Assembly (NCBI RefSeq): GCF_033115175.1
Contig: NC_084838.1
Location: 46,727,468-46,791,467 of the forward strand
Origin: Lepus europaeus
Lineage: Eukaryota > Chordata > Mammalia > Lagomorpha > Leporidae
Length of the DNA stretch: 64,000 nt
Direction of reading: 5' to 3'
Below, piece by piece: positions 22,701 to 32,290 of this stretch. The notes beneath the pieces were generated by a model. It saw only the letters and a list, made by a program, of their open reading frames with translations, had not been told where the DNA came from and made no database searches. Position 1 is the first letter of the stretch. Each line of letters starts with the position of its first letter. Position numbers and translations under genes: made by a program.

Positions 22701-23584
22701 CCCTGCCATACAACTCCATGCCATCTTGTAGGGAATGTCCAGAAATTTCTACATGCATGAAAAAGACAGCCTTGATTCTTTAAATTGTCCTCACTAGTAA
22801 GCAATTCTAGAATTGACAGTGGTAGTGAACCAAGACCAAATACTAAGGTTTCCATCACTGCAGAAGGTGGCACTATTCCCACACCCTGCTCTGTGGAGCA
22901 ATGACTTGTCCATGACACACAGAGGTTGTTAGAAGGTTTGTAGGAAGACAGAGGAAGGAAGAGATCCTTTCCTTTGTTAAACAAACTTGCAGGAAATCTG
23001 GCTTTTTTGTTTCCCAGATTTCTAAAATATTGTGATTCTACTCAGATGATTTTATCTAATTAACATATATTTTTCACTCCTTTATGAAGCAATTATCTTT
23101 CAGTTACTGGAACCCAGCTGCTGATGCTAAAAAGTGCTGAAAAATCAAATTCATACAATAAATCCTTGGATGCTCTCACTATCTCTTAAGCAGGACAAAA
23201 GAGTTTCATTTCTGGATTTCTCTGTCTTTTCCTATATACCTTTCATCCCCTTTTTAGAAGTCCTTTTGTGACTTTGGGCACATTCCAGGACCATTATTGA
23301 AGGCAATTGGGGAAAAAAAATCAAAGAAAAGAATACAAACAAACATGAACACTAACACAGAAGTTTCCATCTTATAAGGCTGATGAAGGCCCTGCATAAT
23401 TATGTATTCTAATATTTTTTATCTGGTTTTAAAGAATGAAACTAATTTTGAAGAGCATTCTGTCTGAAAGTAATAATTATGTGTCAGTATGCTACAGAGA
23501 AATGTATCCTCCAGAGAAAAGATGTAAGTCAGCAGCTCACACAATCTTTTAATGCTACTATTACAAGAGTTGCAGTCATTGAAA
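22701..23584. other. Unique intronic sequence between two direct repeats
   Basis: No gene or named repeat. Confidence 0.5.
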
Positions 23585-23690
23585 TCCCTCCCCAAATGAC
23601 TTATAAACAAACTCAACCTGTAGTTAGTTAAATGGATAATTATATGATAATAATGACTAATTTTTAAAAGTTTAAATTTCTAATTCTGTC
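23585..23690. repeat. Direct repeat, copy B
   Basis: The second copy of the 100-base unit at 22601, same orientation, about 985 bases further on. Confidence 0.8.
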
Positions 23691-23756
23691 AAATTATTGT
23701 TCAAGCCCATTATGTATATACATTTCATAATAATTTGGATACCTTCTTTGAATAAG

Positions 23757-23880
23757 AGGAGGAAAAGGAAGAGAGGGCAGAAGGAAGGCAGGAAGGTGGA
23801 ATGCAATGAAAAAAGAAAAGTGGAGAAGGAAAGAAAGGGAGATGAAGAGAAAAGGAGTGAAACTGGGAGGGAAAAAGAAA
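23757..23880. repeat. Purine-rich (GGAA/GAAA)n tract
   Basis: About 120 bases, almost all A and G on the + strand, with interruptions. The lysine-rich frame there is not a gene. Confidence 0.85.
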
Positions 23881-23984
23881 TATTGTGACTTTTTATTTGA
23901 CTAATGTGAAAAATAGTCATAAAACTTGAGATGTGATTTTGCTGTTTTTAAATACAAAGGAAAGAGGAGAGAACCAAGATTTGG

Positions 23985-24127
23985 TAAGGGTTTCCTCTAC
24001 GCTGACTATTTTATGGGTTTCAGCTCACTTAACAATCACAACAAATAGTTGAAATATCTTAGGAAACTATATCTCTATAGTTATCACCAGTTGCAAGATC
24101 AGAAATTGGATCCAGCTGTGACTATGT
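23985..24127 (-). mobile_element. MIR SINE fragment (probable)
   Basis: CAGCTCACTTAACAATCACAAC, TTATCACCAGTTGCAAGATC and AGAAATTGGATCCAGCTGTGAC follow reverse-complement MIR loosely. Confidence 0.5.
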
Positions 24128-24613
24128 AAAACGCACTGTTCTCTTTCTGTGTTATTTATTTTCCTGGCTTTGTTTTTCCATGGCATATTGTATATCTATG
24201 ATTTCCTGATAGGTGATTGCTGATTCCAAGTCTTTGATGGTGAAGTAAGCCCCCGATTATAACATTATCAATATGAAAGTAACACAGACTTCTGTATGAA
24301 AAGTTATTGCACTGGATTTCAGAACAGGATTTAGTGAAATGCAATGTATTTCCTCAGGTGTTAATAGAACTTGTAAGCATCACTCTAGCCACATCAGAAA
24401 TGGAACACAAACATTGTTTATTTACTTGGAGTTAAAATGTAAGTTCCTTGGTGATACAAATTCTCTGGTGGTAAATTTGGCAAAATCCCCAAACAGCAGG
24501 AAAATCTGCTCAATTCTAGTCCTTTGAATTGATCTTAGACATTTTTTGTTAAAACTGGATTAAACCATTAGGATAAAATAAATAAATTTTTCTTTGGTTA
24601 GACATGCAAAGTA
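24128..24613. other. Unique intronic sequence
   Basis: No gene or named repeat. Confidence 0.5.
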
Positions 24614-24626
24614 CTCAATTGTGATT

Positions 24627-24951
24627 TTTAAAAATTTTTATGTATTTATTTTTTACTTATTTATTTGAAATCAGGGTTAAAGAAGGAGAGGCAGAGAGAT
24701 CTTACACCTGCTTGTTCACTCCCCAGTTGGCAGTAACAACCAGCCAGGGCTAGACCAAGGCAAACTGGAGCCAGAAGCTTCATCCAGGCCTCTCACATGG
24801 GTGACAGGGGCCCAAACAGTTGAGTTATCTTCTGCTATTCCCAGGCCAGTAGGAGGGAACTGGATCAGAAGTGGAGCAGCTGGGATGTGAACTGGCACTC
24901 AAGGGATGCGAGCAGGTGGAGGCTTTACCCACTATGTCACAATGCTGGCCC
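24627..24951 (-). mobile_element. C-repeat SINE, old
   Basis: AAATTTTTATGTATTTA, AGGCAGAGAGATCTTACACC, a diverged body, and a reversed head ending CACAATGCTGGCC. The target duplication is CTCAATT(G/A) at 24614 and 24952. Confidence 0.85.
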
Positions 24952-24963
24952 CTCAATTAGTTT

Positions 24964-25327
24964 TGAGAGCGACATCTAGCACAAGAATATTAACAACACC
25001 ATTCCTGACCCCAAGGAAAAGACCAGTCTCTGCCTATAAGGAAAGAGAATGTAAATGAAGAGATAACACCCATCCATGGTCCTCCCCGGGCCAGCCATGT
25101 TTTCACCTGATGGACTGTGCCCCAAATTTGTATAGTCACTCTGCTCGTAGAAAACCTAGATCCCCAGAGCAGACACAAATGTACCTCACTTCCATATCAG
25201 GTTTTTCCTTGCTGAGAATGTGCAATGTCAGTGCAACATTATAAGATCTTGATAAAGCAAAAATCAATAAATTATGAAATAAATGTTTATTTAATATACA
25301 AAAATTTGTTAAGTAATAGCATTCCTG
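24964..25327. other. Unique intronic sequence
   Basis: No gene or named repeat. Confidence 0.5.
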
Positions 25328-25474
25328 GTGCCAGTGCTGTGGCGTAGCAGGTAAAGCTGCTGCCTGCAGTGCCGGCATCCCATATGAGTACCGGTTCCAG
25401 TCCCAGTTGCTCCACTTCTGATCCAGCTCTCTGCTATGGCCTGGGAAGGCAGTGGAAGATGGCCCAAGTCCTTT
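25328..25474 (+). mobile_element. C-repeat SINE, 3'-truncated
   Basis: Head GGTGCCAGTGCTGTGGCGTAGC through GGAAGATGGCCCAAGTCC; then the match stops and no (CT)n or A tail follows. The 3' half was lost by a later deletion. Confidence 0.85.
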
Positions 25475-25519
25475 GTTTCTCTGCTAGGGCACGTGTTTTC
25501 AAAACTAGGTAGAAGGAGT

Positions 25520-25670
25520 TGAGCACGGTCAATAGCACACCTGAGTTGGAAACCTAACTATGTCCCCTACTAACTGAATGACCTTGAAATAGTTACTGAA
25601 ATCTGAGATGCAACTGCATATTCTATCAAAAGGATAGGAATAATACCATCTATCATCCAGGGTTCTTTTT
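25520..25670 (+). mobile_element. MIR SINE
   Basis: CTACTAACTGAATGACCTTG, AATAGTTACTGAAATCTGAG and GGATAGGAATAATACCATC in MIR order. Confidence 0.65.
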
Positions 25671-25685
25671 GCCAAGTAACAGGGA

Positions 25686-25890
25686 CTTACAGTCCAAAAG
25701 ACCTGAGTTTGAATCCCCAATTTTTGGGCTACCTGACTTTGTACAAGTAAATTTAACCCTGAGACTCAGCTTCCCCATCTATAACTAGTAATGGAAATAG
25801 TTTCTATCTTGAGGGAGGTTGTTTAGGGACTGAATAAGATAATGCACATAAGGTTACTATGTCCTAAGTGTTTTTATTTATTATTTACAT
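25686..25890 (+). mobile_element. MIR SINE
   Basis: GACCTGAGTTTGAATCCCC, TGACTTTGTACAAGTAAATTTAACC, CTCAGCTTCCCCATCTATAA and GACTGAATAAGATAATGCAC in MIR order; directly follows another MIR. Confidence 0.75.
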
Positions 25891-26006
25891 TATTGTGAAA
25901 TATTATAAAAGAAGATAGTTAGTAAGGCCTATAAATCATCTGTACCAGAAATTATTCATTAATACTGCTTTTTTTTTCTGGAAAGATGTTGGTGGGCATT
26001 AACTTT

Positions 26007-26090
26007 GCTAGTTTTATACTATACTAGTTTTAGTGTGTATAGCATTAACTATACTAGTTTTAGAGCATTAATTATACTAGTTGAAGGTCA
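26007..26090. repeat. Imperfect tandem repeat, TATACTAGTTTTAG unit
   Basis: Three to four copies of a unit containing ACTATACTAGTTTTAG and AGCATTAA with varying spacers. Confidence 0.75.
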
Positions 26091-26542
26091 CATTTTTTTT
26101 AATCTAAAAGCTAAGCTGAGAGTCACATAGTTTTAATTACTCAGAGAAAGGTTTCTTGAAAATGTGATCTATGAGTTAATACCCCCACAGTTGCTCAGTT
26201 AAAACCCCAATTGATACTGTTTTCTATAAAACGTTGTTAAATTTCCAGGACTCATTTCCTTATGTAAGCTTTTATTCTTTCTGAGCTCTTTCACATTTTC
26301 TCTGGTTTTCACCTTTGGTTTTAATCATGAAAATCTCATTTTGCTGAGGCACTTATTGATTTCTTTCAAAAAAATTTATCCAGATAAGGATAATTGGCAT
26401 GCATATTGCATGAAGGTAAATATAATATTTAAGATAATTAGATTCCCTATGATTCTAGAAATGTTTACCAAAATACACATAAAATGAAAATAAGTATAAG
26501 AAGTAATCTGTTGGTCTTTGGAACTAATAAGTAATAAATTTT
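26091..26542. other. AT-rich unique sequence
   Basis: No gene or named repeat. Confidence 0.5.
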
Positions 26543-26880
26543 TGGCACCAGCATTGTGGTACAGCAGATTGAGCTCCTGCTTGCAATGCTGGCATGCCAT
26601 ATCAGAGTACTAGTTCAAGGCCCAGCTGTTCCTCTTCCAACCCAGCTCCCTGATAATGCACATGGGAAGGCAGGGGAGGTTGCCCAGGTACTTGGGCTTC
26701 TTTTATCCATGTAGGAGACTCAAATGGAGTTCTAGGCTCCTAGCTTGGACTATACCCAGCCACCATGGTAGCCATTTAGAGAGTAAACCAGCAGATGGAA
26801 GATAATCTCCCCATCCCACCATCCACTTCCTGTCTTCCTCTTTCTTTCTCTTTCTCTGTCAATCTTCCTTTCAAACAAAT
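26543..26880 (+). mobile_element. C-repeat SINE, old
   Basis: GGCACCAGCATTGTGGTACAGC head to TCTTTCTCTTTCTCTGTCAATC and CTTTCAAACAAAT tail. Diverged; no clear target duplication. Confidence 0.85.
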
Positions 26881-27861
26881 ATGTTTAAAGTGATCCATTT
26901 GTTATGTTTCTCTATTTTAATCTCACTCATTATCCTACTATTACTAATTAGCATAACTACTAATAATATTTATAAAGACATTTCATACCCTCCTATGCCT
27001 TTGCATAATATTTATCACTCAGACCAAGAAATAATTACTTCAAACTTATATGGAGTGATTCTCCAAATTTTAATTGTTAGCTTTAAATTATATTTTAAAA
27101 AATACTTAAATCATATATTTCAATAACATTGTTAAAACATATTCATCATATAATTCTTCGTTACATGACTATATTTGAATATTTGATCTTCCTCCCTACA
27201 TATATATAGTTTATATATATATATTATATGTGTATGAATATATGTAAATGCATAGATACCAACCAAAACTCAAATACACGCAGGTATACATGTAATCAGC
27301 TATATAAATTAAATATCTAAGGCCTATATTTTCAACTGAAAGTAATAAATGAATGAATTAATTAAAATATCATTTCCCTATTCCTTCATTAGAAATAACT
27401 GAACTGAAAATAACGTAATTGAGAGAAGAATATTTAATAATACTCTGTTTATAGAAATTGATTCCAAGCCATGAAAAGGAAACAGATGCCAAAATTGCAT
27501 GGAAAGGAGAACATGTTCAAGAGAGAAGGTGGTAAAATGTTAAGGAGTGTGGGAGGCATGAGTGCAAGCCCCCATTTCACCTTTTGTTAGAATTGAAAAG
27601 CCCAACATACTTGTCTTTAATGAGTTTCCCTAAGTGTGGGACACATTAGAATGTGATACTCTTATTTTTGGAGGTGTAAAATATAGAGACACTGAATCAG
27701 TGAAGATAAAGTTATTCCCTCTTAAATTTGCAGTCAATCCTCTGGTTATTATGAGGAGAAACACACTTTTAACTTCTTCTTACCTGGCCTTTATACCAGA
27801 TAGGAGTGCTCTGGTTCAGAATCTTGGAAGACAAACATTTTTAGCTAGAATGTAACATTAT
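26881..27861. other. Very AT-rich sequence with short (TA)n near 27200-27240
   Basis: No gene. The 81- and 73-codon frames here have no recognisable likeness. Confidence 0.5.
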
Positions 27862-28226
27862 TTTTATTCCATTATAATGGAAGACAACCATACTTCCCTC
27901 CCATCCTGTTTCCCTCCCTTAATCCCCTCCTTCCTTCCTTCCTTCCTTTTGTTAATTTTTCACAAAAACATAATTCTGGGCTACTCTAAAATCACAGGCT
28001 ATATATACCTGAAAAAATAGAAAGACCATAGTTCCACAGAAGTATAAACAAGGGCTAAAAACAACAATCAAATCTCAATGTGTCCATTTCATTCCTATAC
28101 ATTTTCATGTATTCCAAATTAACTGTTATGGAACTGAGAAAACATGTATTTGTCTTGTTTGGACTGACTTATTTCACTAAGCATAATGTTTTCTAGTTGC
28201 ATCCATTTTGTTGCAAAAAAAAACAC

Positions 28227-28258
<32 letters not shown>

Positions 28259-28455
28259 CAGGATTTCACTTGTTTTCATGGCTGAGTAGTATTCCACATT
28301 TTCTTTATCCAGTCATCAGTTGATGGACATCTGCATTGATTCCATACCTTAGCTATTGTGAGTTGAGCTGAAATACACATGGGGGATATAGATAAATGCT
28401 GATTTTATTTAATTTGGGTTAATTTGCAGGAGTAGGATACATGAGCCCTTTTGTT
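27862..28455 (-). mobile_element. LINE-1 3' region
   Basis: On the + strand it is reverse-complement L1: a CCTTCCTTCC run, AAAATAGAAAGACCATAGTTCC, TTATTTCACTAAGCATAATG, TTTTCATGGCTGAGTAGTATTCC, then CAGTCATCAGTTGATGGACATC and TTAGCTATTGTGAGTTGAGC. It covers the 3' UTR and neighbouring sequence only; there is no intact ORF. Confidence 0.85.
28201..28256. repeat. A-rich interrupted run (AAAC)n inside the L1
   Basis: Several AAACAAAC units between A8 runs, at a point where the L1 consensus has only a short A run. Confidence 0.7.
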
Positions 28456-28840
28456 CCCACTGACTTACTGTATTTTGTTTTGAGGCACCATGATTGAGAC
28501 CTGCTGTTCCAGGAAGACACATAGATGTCAACTCAGAGAGCATAGATTCCAGTAGAGTAGATAAAACATGTACATACACAATATATGGTGGAAATCATGA
28601 TAAAGTACTTAAATACTAACAAAGAAAATAGAAGTGGTAACCAAAAAAAGGGACTTAGCATCTGCCCTAATTTTAGAATTTGGCTAATTAATTAAAGGTA
28701 CAGTGGGTTCTATCTAGATGGTAGTTATGCCATCAGAACAAAGGTTTAGTGTGCCTGAATTTCAATAATGTTCATTGTATTTTTAGGCTTCTACTCTTTG
28801 TTTTTTTTACAACAGTAGTACAACTTAATGCACATTGAAA
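28456..28840. other. Unique AT-rich sequence
   Basis: No gene or named repeat. Confidence 0.45.
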
Positions 28841-28841
28841 C

Positions 28842-29180
28842 ATTTTTGAAACATTTTATAAAAACAGGACAGATAGAATAAATACCCACTACCTGTAGCA
28901 CAAGCTAACACAACACTTTGGTATATTTTTTGTTAGATGCCTACATGGTTTGTTAATTCATATGCACGATATAGGAATAAATTTGTATTCTTTTTACCTA
29001 AATTTTATATATACATTTCTATGTTAGGAGAGATCTCTGATTGCCATCATTTTAATTCCTGCATGCCAGTCAATTAAGGAAATGAATCATAATTATTTTC
29101 CCATAGCTGCACATTGTTTTTGTACCTTTTCAATATACTAAATAAGTAATAAAGTACATCTTTGTTGCTTAAGCTTACTA
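28842..29180 (-). mobile_element. Old LINE-1 3' UTR fragment (tentative)
   Basis: ATAAAAACAGGACAGATAGAATAAATACCC, then TTTTGTACCTTTTCAATATAC at the far end, have the composition and order of old L1M 3' ends read in reverse. Weak by eye. Confidence 0.35.
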
Positions 29181-29760
29181 TTTGATTCAAATTTGGGAAA
29201 ATCATTATATCATGAATTCATTGACTAATCAGAGTTCCCGTACTAGTAAGGAGTTGGAGAACAAGAATTGCATGTACTTATCTCTGTGTCCCCAGCTCTG
29301 CCTTCTATGTAGATGGTACTCAGAATTTTATTGAGTTTAGCTAAATATACTTTCTTCTTTAATAGTTTTCAACTATTTCTTGGAAGAAATTCTAACAGTT
29401 GGTTGGCAACCATTCGTTGCTAAAATAAAAGGAAGTTTTCCAATATCTGCTAAGTTGGAAGCAGAATCTGTTATAATACCTCCAGAACGTAAAAGATTAC
29501 ACATGCTTGCTTTACTTGATTGCTCTATGGGTTTGAAAGGTTACAATTTCCTTTTATTTTTTCATCCAGAAAATGGCTTAAAAAATAATAAAATTCCTAT
29601 CACCTGGGAACTTAATATTTAATATGAATTAAGAATAGGCATGTAAGTAGCAATCTTAGATATAATACTTTATCTGGCAAAGAAGTTTATCTGAACAAAG
29701 ACCAAAGTTGAACTTTACTATGGCAAGACATATTTGTTTCTCCAATGTGTGAAAAAAAAA
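29181..29760. other. Unique sequence
   Basis: No gene. The 80-codon frame at 29380-29622 has no recognisable family. Confidence 0.45.
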
Positions 29761-29774
29761 AAAAGTTAAATATG

Positions 29775-30104
29775 GGGGCTGGCACCGTGGTGCAATAGGT
29801 TAATCCTCTGCCTGCGGCCGCAGCATCCCATATAACCACCGGTTCTCATCCTGGCTGCTCCTCTTCCAATCCAGCTCTCTGTCATGGCCTGGGAAAGCAG
29901 TGGAAGATGGCCCAAGAGCTTGGGCGCCTGCACCGCATGGGAGACCAGGAAGAAACTCCTGGCTCCTGGATCCTGGCTCCAGATAGGCACAGCTCTGGCC
30001 ATTGCGGCCATCTGGGGAGTGAACCAACAAAAGGAAGACCTTTCTCTCTGTCTCTTCCTGTCACTGTCTGTAACTATACCTCTCAAATAAATGAAATCTT
30101 AAAA
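29775..30104 (+). mobile_element. C-repeat SINE, full length
   Basis: GGGGCTGGCACCGTGGTGCAATAGG head, CTCAAATAAATGAAATC tail. A perfect 14-base target duplication (AAAAGTTAAATATG) is at 29761-29774 and 30105-30118. Confidence 0.94.
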
Positions 30105-30138
30105 AAAAGTTAAATATGAGTCTTCATTAGCAATCTGT

Positions 30139-30452
30139 TAAAAATTTTTAAATTTATTTCTTCCCGTTTTATTTGAAAGGCAGAGAGACAGGTAAAGAGA
30201 GATCTTCCATTCACTGGCTCATTTCCCAAATGCCTACAACAGCCAAGGCTGGGCCAGGCCCAAACCAGGAGCCTAAAACTCCATCCAGATCTCCCACATG
30301 GATGGTACTTGAACCATCTTCCGCTGCCTACCAGAGTGTGTGTTAGCAGGAAGCTGGATTGGAAGAGAAGCACTGGGTCTCAAACCATGCACTCTGATAT
30401 GGGATGTGGTTATTCTAGTTGGTGTCTTGACCACTGCACCAAACATCTATTC
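30139..30452 (-). mobile_element. C-repeat SINE, old
   Basis: TTTTATTTGAAAGGCAGAGAGACAGG, a body with CAAGGCTGGGCCAGGCC, and a worn reversed head. It lies tail to tail with the copy at 29775. Confidence 0.85.
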
Positions 30453-30485
30453 CAGCTACAGTGATCTTTTAAATCACAGGTAGAT

Positions 30486-30832
30486 CTGGGCCAGCACCAT
30501 GGCACAATAGGTTAATCCTCTGCCTGCAGCACTGGCATCCCATAAGGGTGCCGGTTCTAGTCCCGGCTGCTCCTCTTCCAATCCAGCTCTTTGCTGTGGC
30601 CTGGGAAAGCAGTAAAAGATGGCCCAAGTCCTTGGGCCCCTGCATCCACATGGGAGAACGGGAGGAAGCACCTGCTCCTGGCTTTGAATCGGCACAGCTC
30701 CAGCCATTGCTGCCATTTGGGGAGTGAACTAATGGAAGGAAGACCTTTCTCTATGTCTCTCCCTCTCACTCTCACTCTCTGTAACTCTACTTCTCAAATA
30801 AATTAGCAAAAATCTTAAAAAAAAAATAAAAT
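30486..30832 (+). mobile_element. C-repeat SINE, full length
   Basis: GGGCCAGCACCATGGCACAATAGG head, intact box B (GGTTCTAGTCCCGG), and an A-rich tail. The 15-base target duplication AAATCACAGGTAGAT / AAATTACAGGTAGAT is at 30471-30485 and 30833-30847. Confidence 0.94.
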
Positions 30833-30949
30833 AAATTACAGGTAGATAATTCTCCAGATGCCCAAGTCTCTTTTAAAATAATGTATAAATATTTTTTCAA
30901 TATGCGTAAATGTGCTTACATACTAGATTCATTCTTAATATTAATTTAT

Positions 30950-31220
30950 ATGTATTCTGGAATAGCGTGGCTAGCTGTTTACCATATTTCTTTCCTCTTC
31001 CTCATATCACATAGTTAAACTACATTTCCTAACCTCCTTTGCAGCTAGCTGTTGCCACATGACTGAGTTTTGGCTAACAAAATGGGAACTAAAATTATGA
31101 GTGCTACTGTCAGGTCTGGTTCCTGAAGCACTCTTAGTTATTATTTTTGTCATTCTCTGTATGGAATAGAAAGAGCCTCAAAGACCTAGAAGACAGAGGA
31201 CCCATAAAATAGAGTCTATA
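30950..31220 (+). mobile_element. Unassigned old mammalian interspersed repeat
   Basis: AACTACATTTCCTAACCTCC, TTTGCAGCTAGCTGTTGCCACATG and CTGAGTTTTGGCTAACAAAATGGG are wording that I know from an old dispersed mammalian repeat, but I cannot name the family with confidence. Confidence 0.4.
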
Positions 31221-31556
31221 TCCCTCAATGTCTTCAGGGAGCAGAACTAATAAATTGCAGAGTCGATCTGTTGCAGAAGCTAGTGGAAATTTATATTTGT
31301 TCATTCCCAGAGAGTTCCAGAAGAGACTTAACAAGCTATCTTGTCTGAACAGCTTTCAGTGAGAAAGAAGTTAAATGCCATGGTGCCTTCTGCATCTGCT
31401 AATTAAAACCAAATAACCTCCAGAGAGACTCTCCTTCATTCATGAATACCCACACTTCAAAGCATCTAGTTTTTCATGGAACAATAGATAAAGGAGTCTG
31501 AAAGAGAAACTATTCAAAGGAATCCTATTCCACTGGATCTTATTTTCCCCAAGTAC
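31221..31556. other. Unique sequence
   Basis: No gene or named repeat. Confidence 0.45.
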
Positions 31557-31564
31557 AAGTTAAT

Positions 31565-31667
31565 ATGGGAAGTGAACCAGTGGATGAAAGACCTTTCTCT
31601 CTGTCTCTTCCTCTCACTGTATGTAACTCTACCTCTCAAATAAATAAATAAAATCTTTTAAAAAAAA
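31565..31667 (+). mobile_element. C-repeat SINE, 5'-truncated at insertion
   Basis: Only the last 100 bases are present (GGGAAGTGAACCAGTGGATG to the A tail). It is flanked by AAGTTAAT at 31557-31564 and 31668-31675, so the truncation happened at integration. Confidence 0.85.
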
Positions 31668-31675
31668 AAGTTAAT

Positions 31676-31980
31676 CATGTTTTAAGGTGGGGCGGTTGGC
31701 CTCTGGTTGCACATTTCATGCTGATTGGTCTGGGTGGATCTCACGGATAGAGTACTTATCAAAAAGACAGCCGATTTTTTCTTTATTCTAGTCAAGGTGA
31801 GGTGCATATTTCATTGTTGTTCCTATCTTTAAAGCATTCTGAGTAACTTTGTGGAATTTTTGCCCTCAGTTGTAGTTACCTAAGTCTTTTCATTGTAATG
31901 GGAAATATTTAACAGACCTTAAAATCTCCTTCTATAGAGAAATCCAGAAATGCATTGCATTGTAGAGAAATACATTGCAT
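31676..31980. other. Unique sequence
   Basis: No gene. GGCCTCTGGTTG near 31699 recurs in a similar setting near 38729 but is short. Confidence 0.4.
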
Positions 31981-32190
31981 ATCCTCCAGGTGACTACCAC
32001 AGTCATGGCTGGGCCAGGCCAAGTCAGTCTTGATCTCCCACATGGGCAGTGGCTACCCAAGTACCTCCCAGTATCCAAAGTAGCAGGAAACTGGAATCAG
32101 AAGCAAAACAGGAATGTGAATCCAGGTACACTAACAGGGGATGCTGATGTCCCAAGTAGCATCCTAACTGCTGTATCAAACCCTGTCCCA
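31981..32190 (-). mobile_element. C-repeat SINE fragment, old
   Basis: CAGTCATGGCTGGGCCAGGCC, AGTACCTCCCAGTATCC, and an ending CTGTATCAAACCCTGTCCC. The tail part is missing. Confidence 0.75.
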
Positions 32191-32194
32191 AATT

Positions 32195-32290
32195 GACTTT
32201 ATATATGCTATCATATTTGATTGTACCAACAACCCTAAAGGATAGTTACTATGGTTCTATTTTGGAAGAAAACTGAGAATAAGAGTGGTA
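32195..32290 (-). mobile_element. MIR SINE fragment
   Basis: CAACAACCCTAAAGGATAGTTACTATG then a degraded GAAGAAAACTGAGAATAAGAG matches reverse-complement MIR. Confidence 0.55.

Noticed and set aside
23697-23888. A lysine/arginine-rich 63-codon frame
   Set aside because: It is the translation of a polypurine tract.
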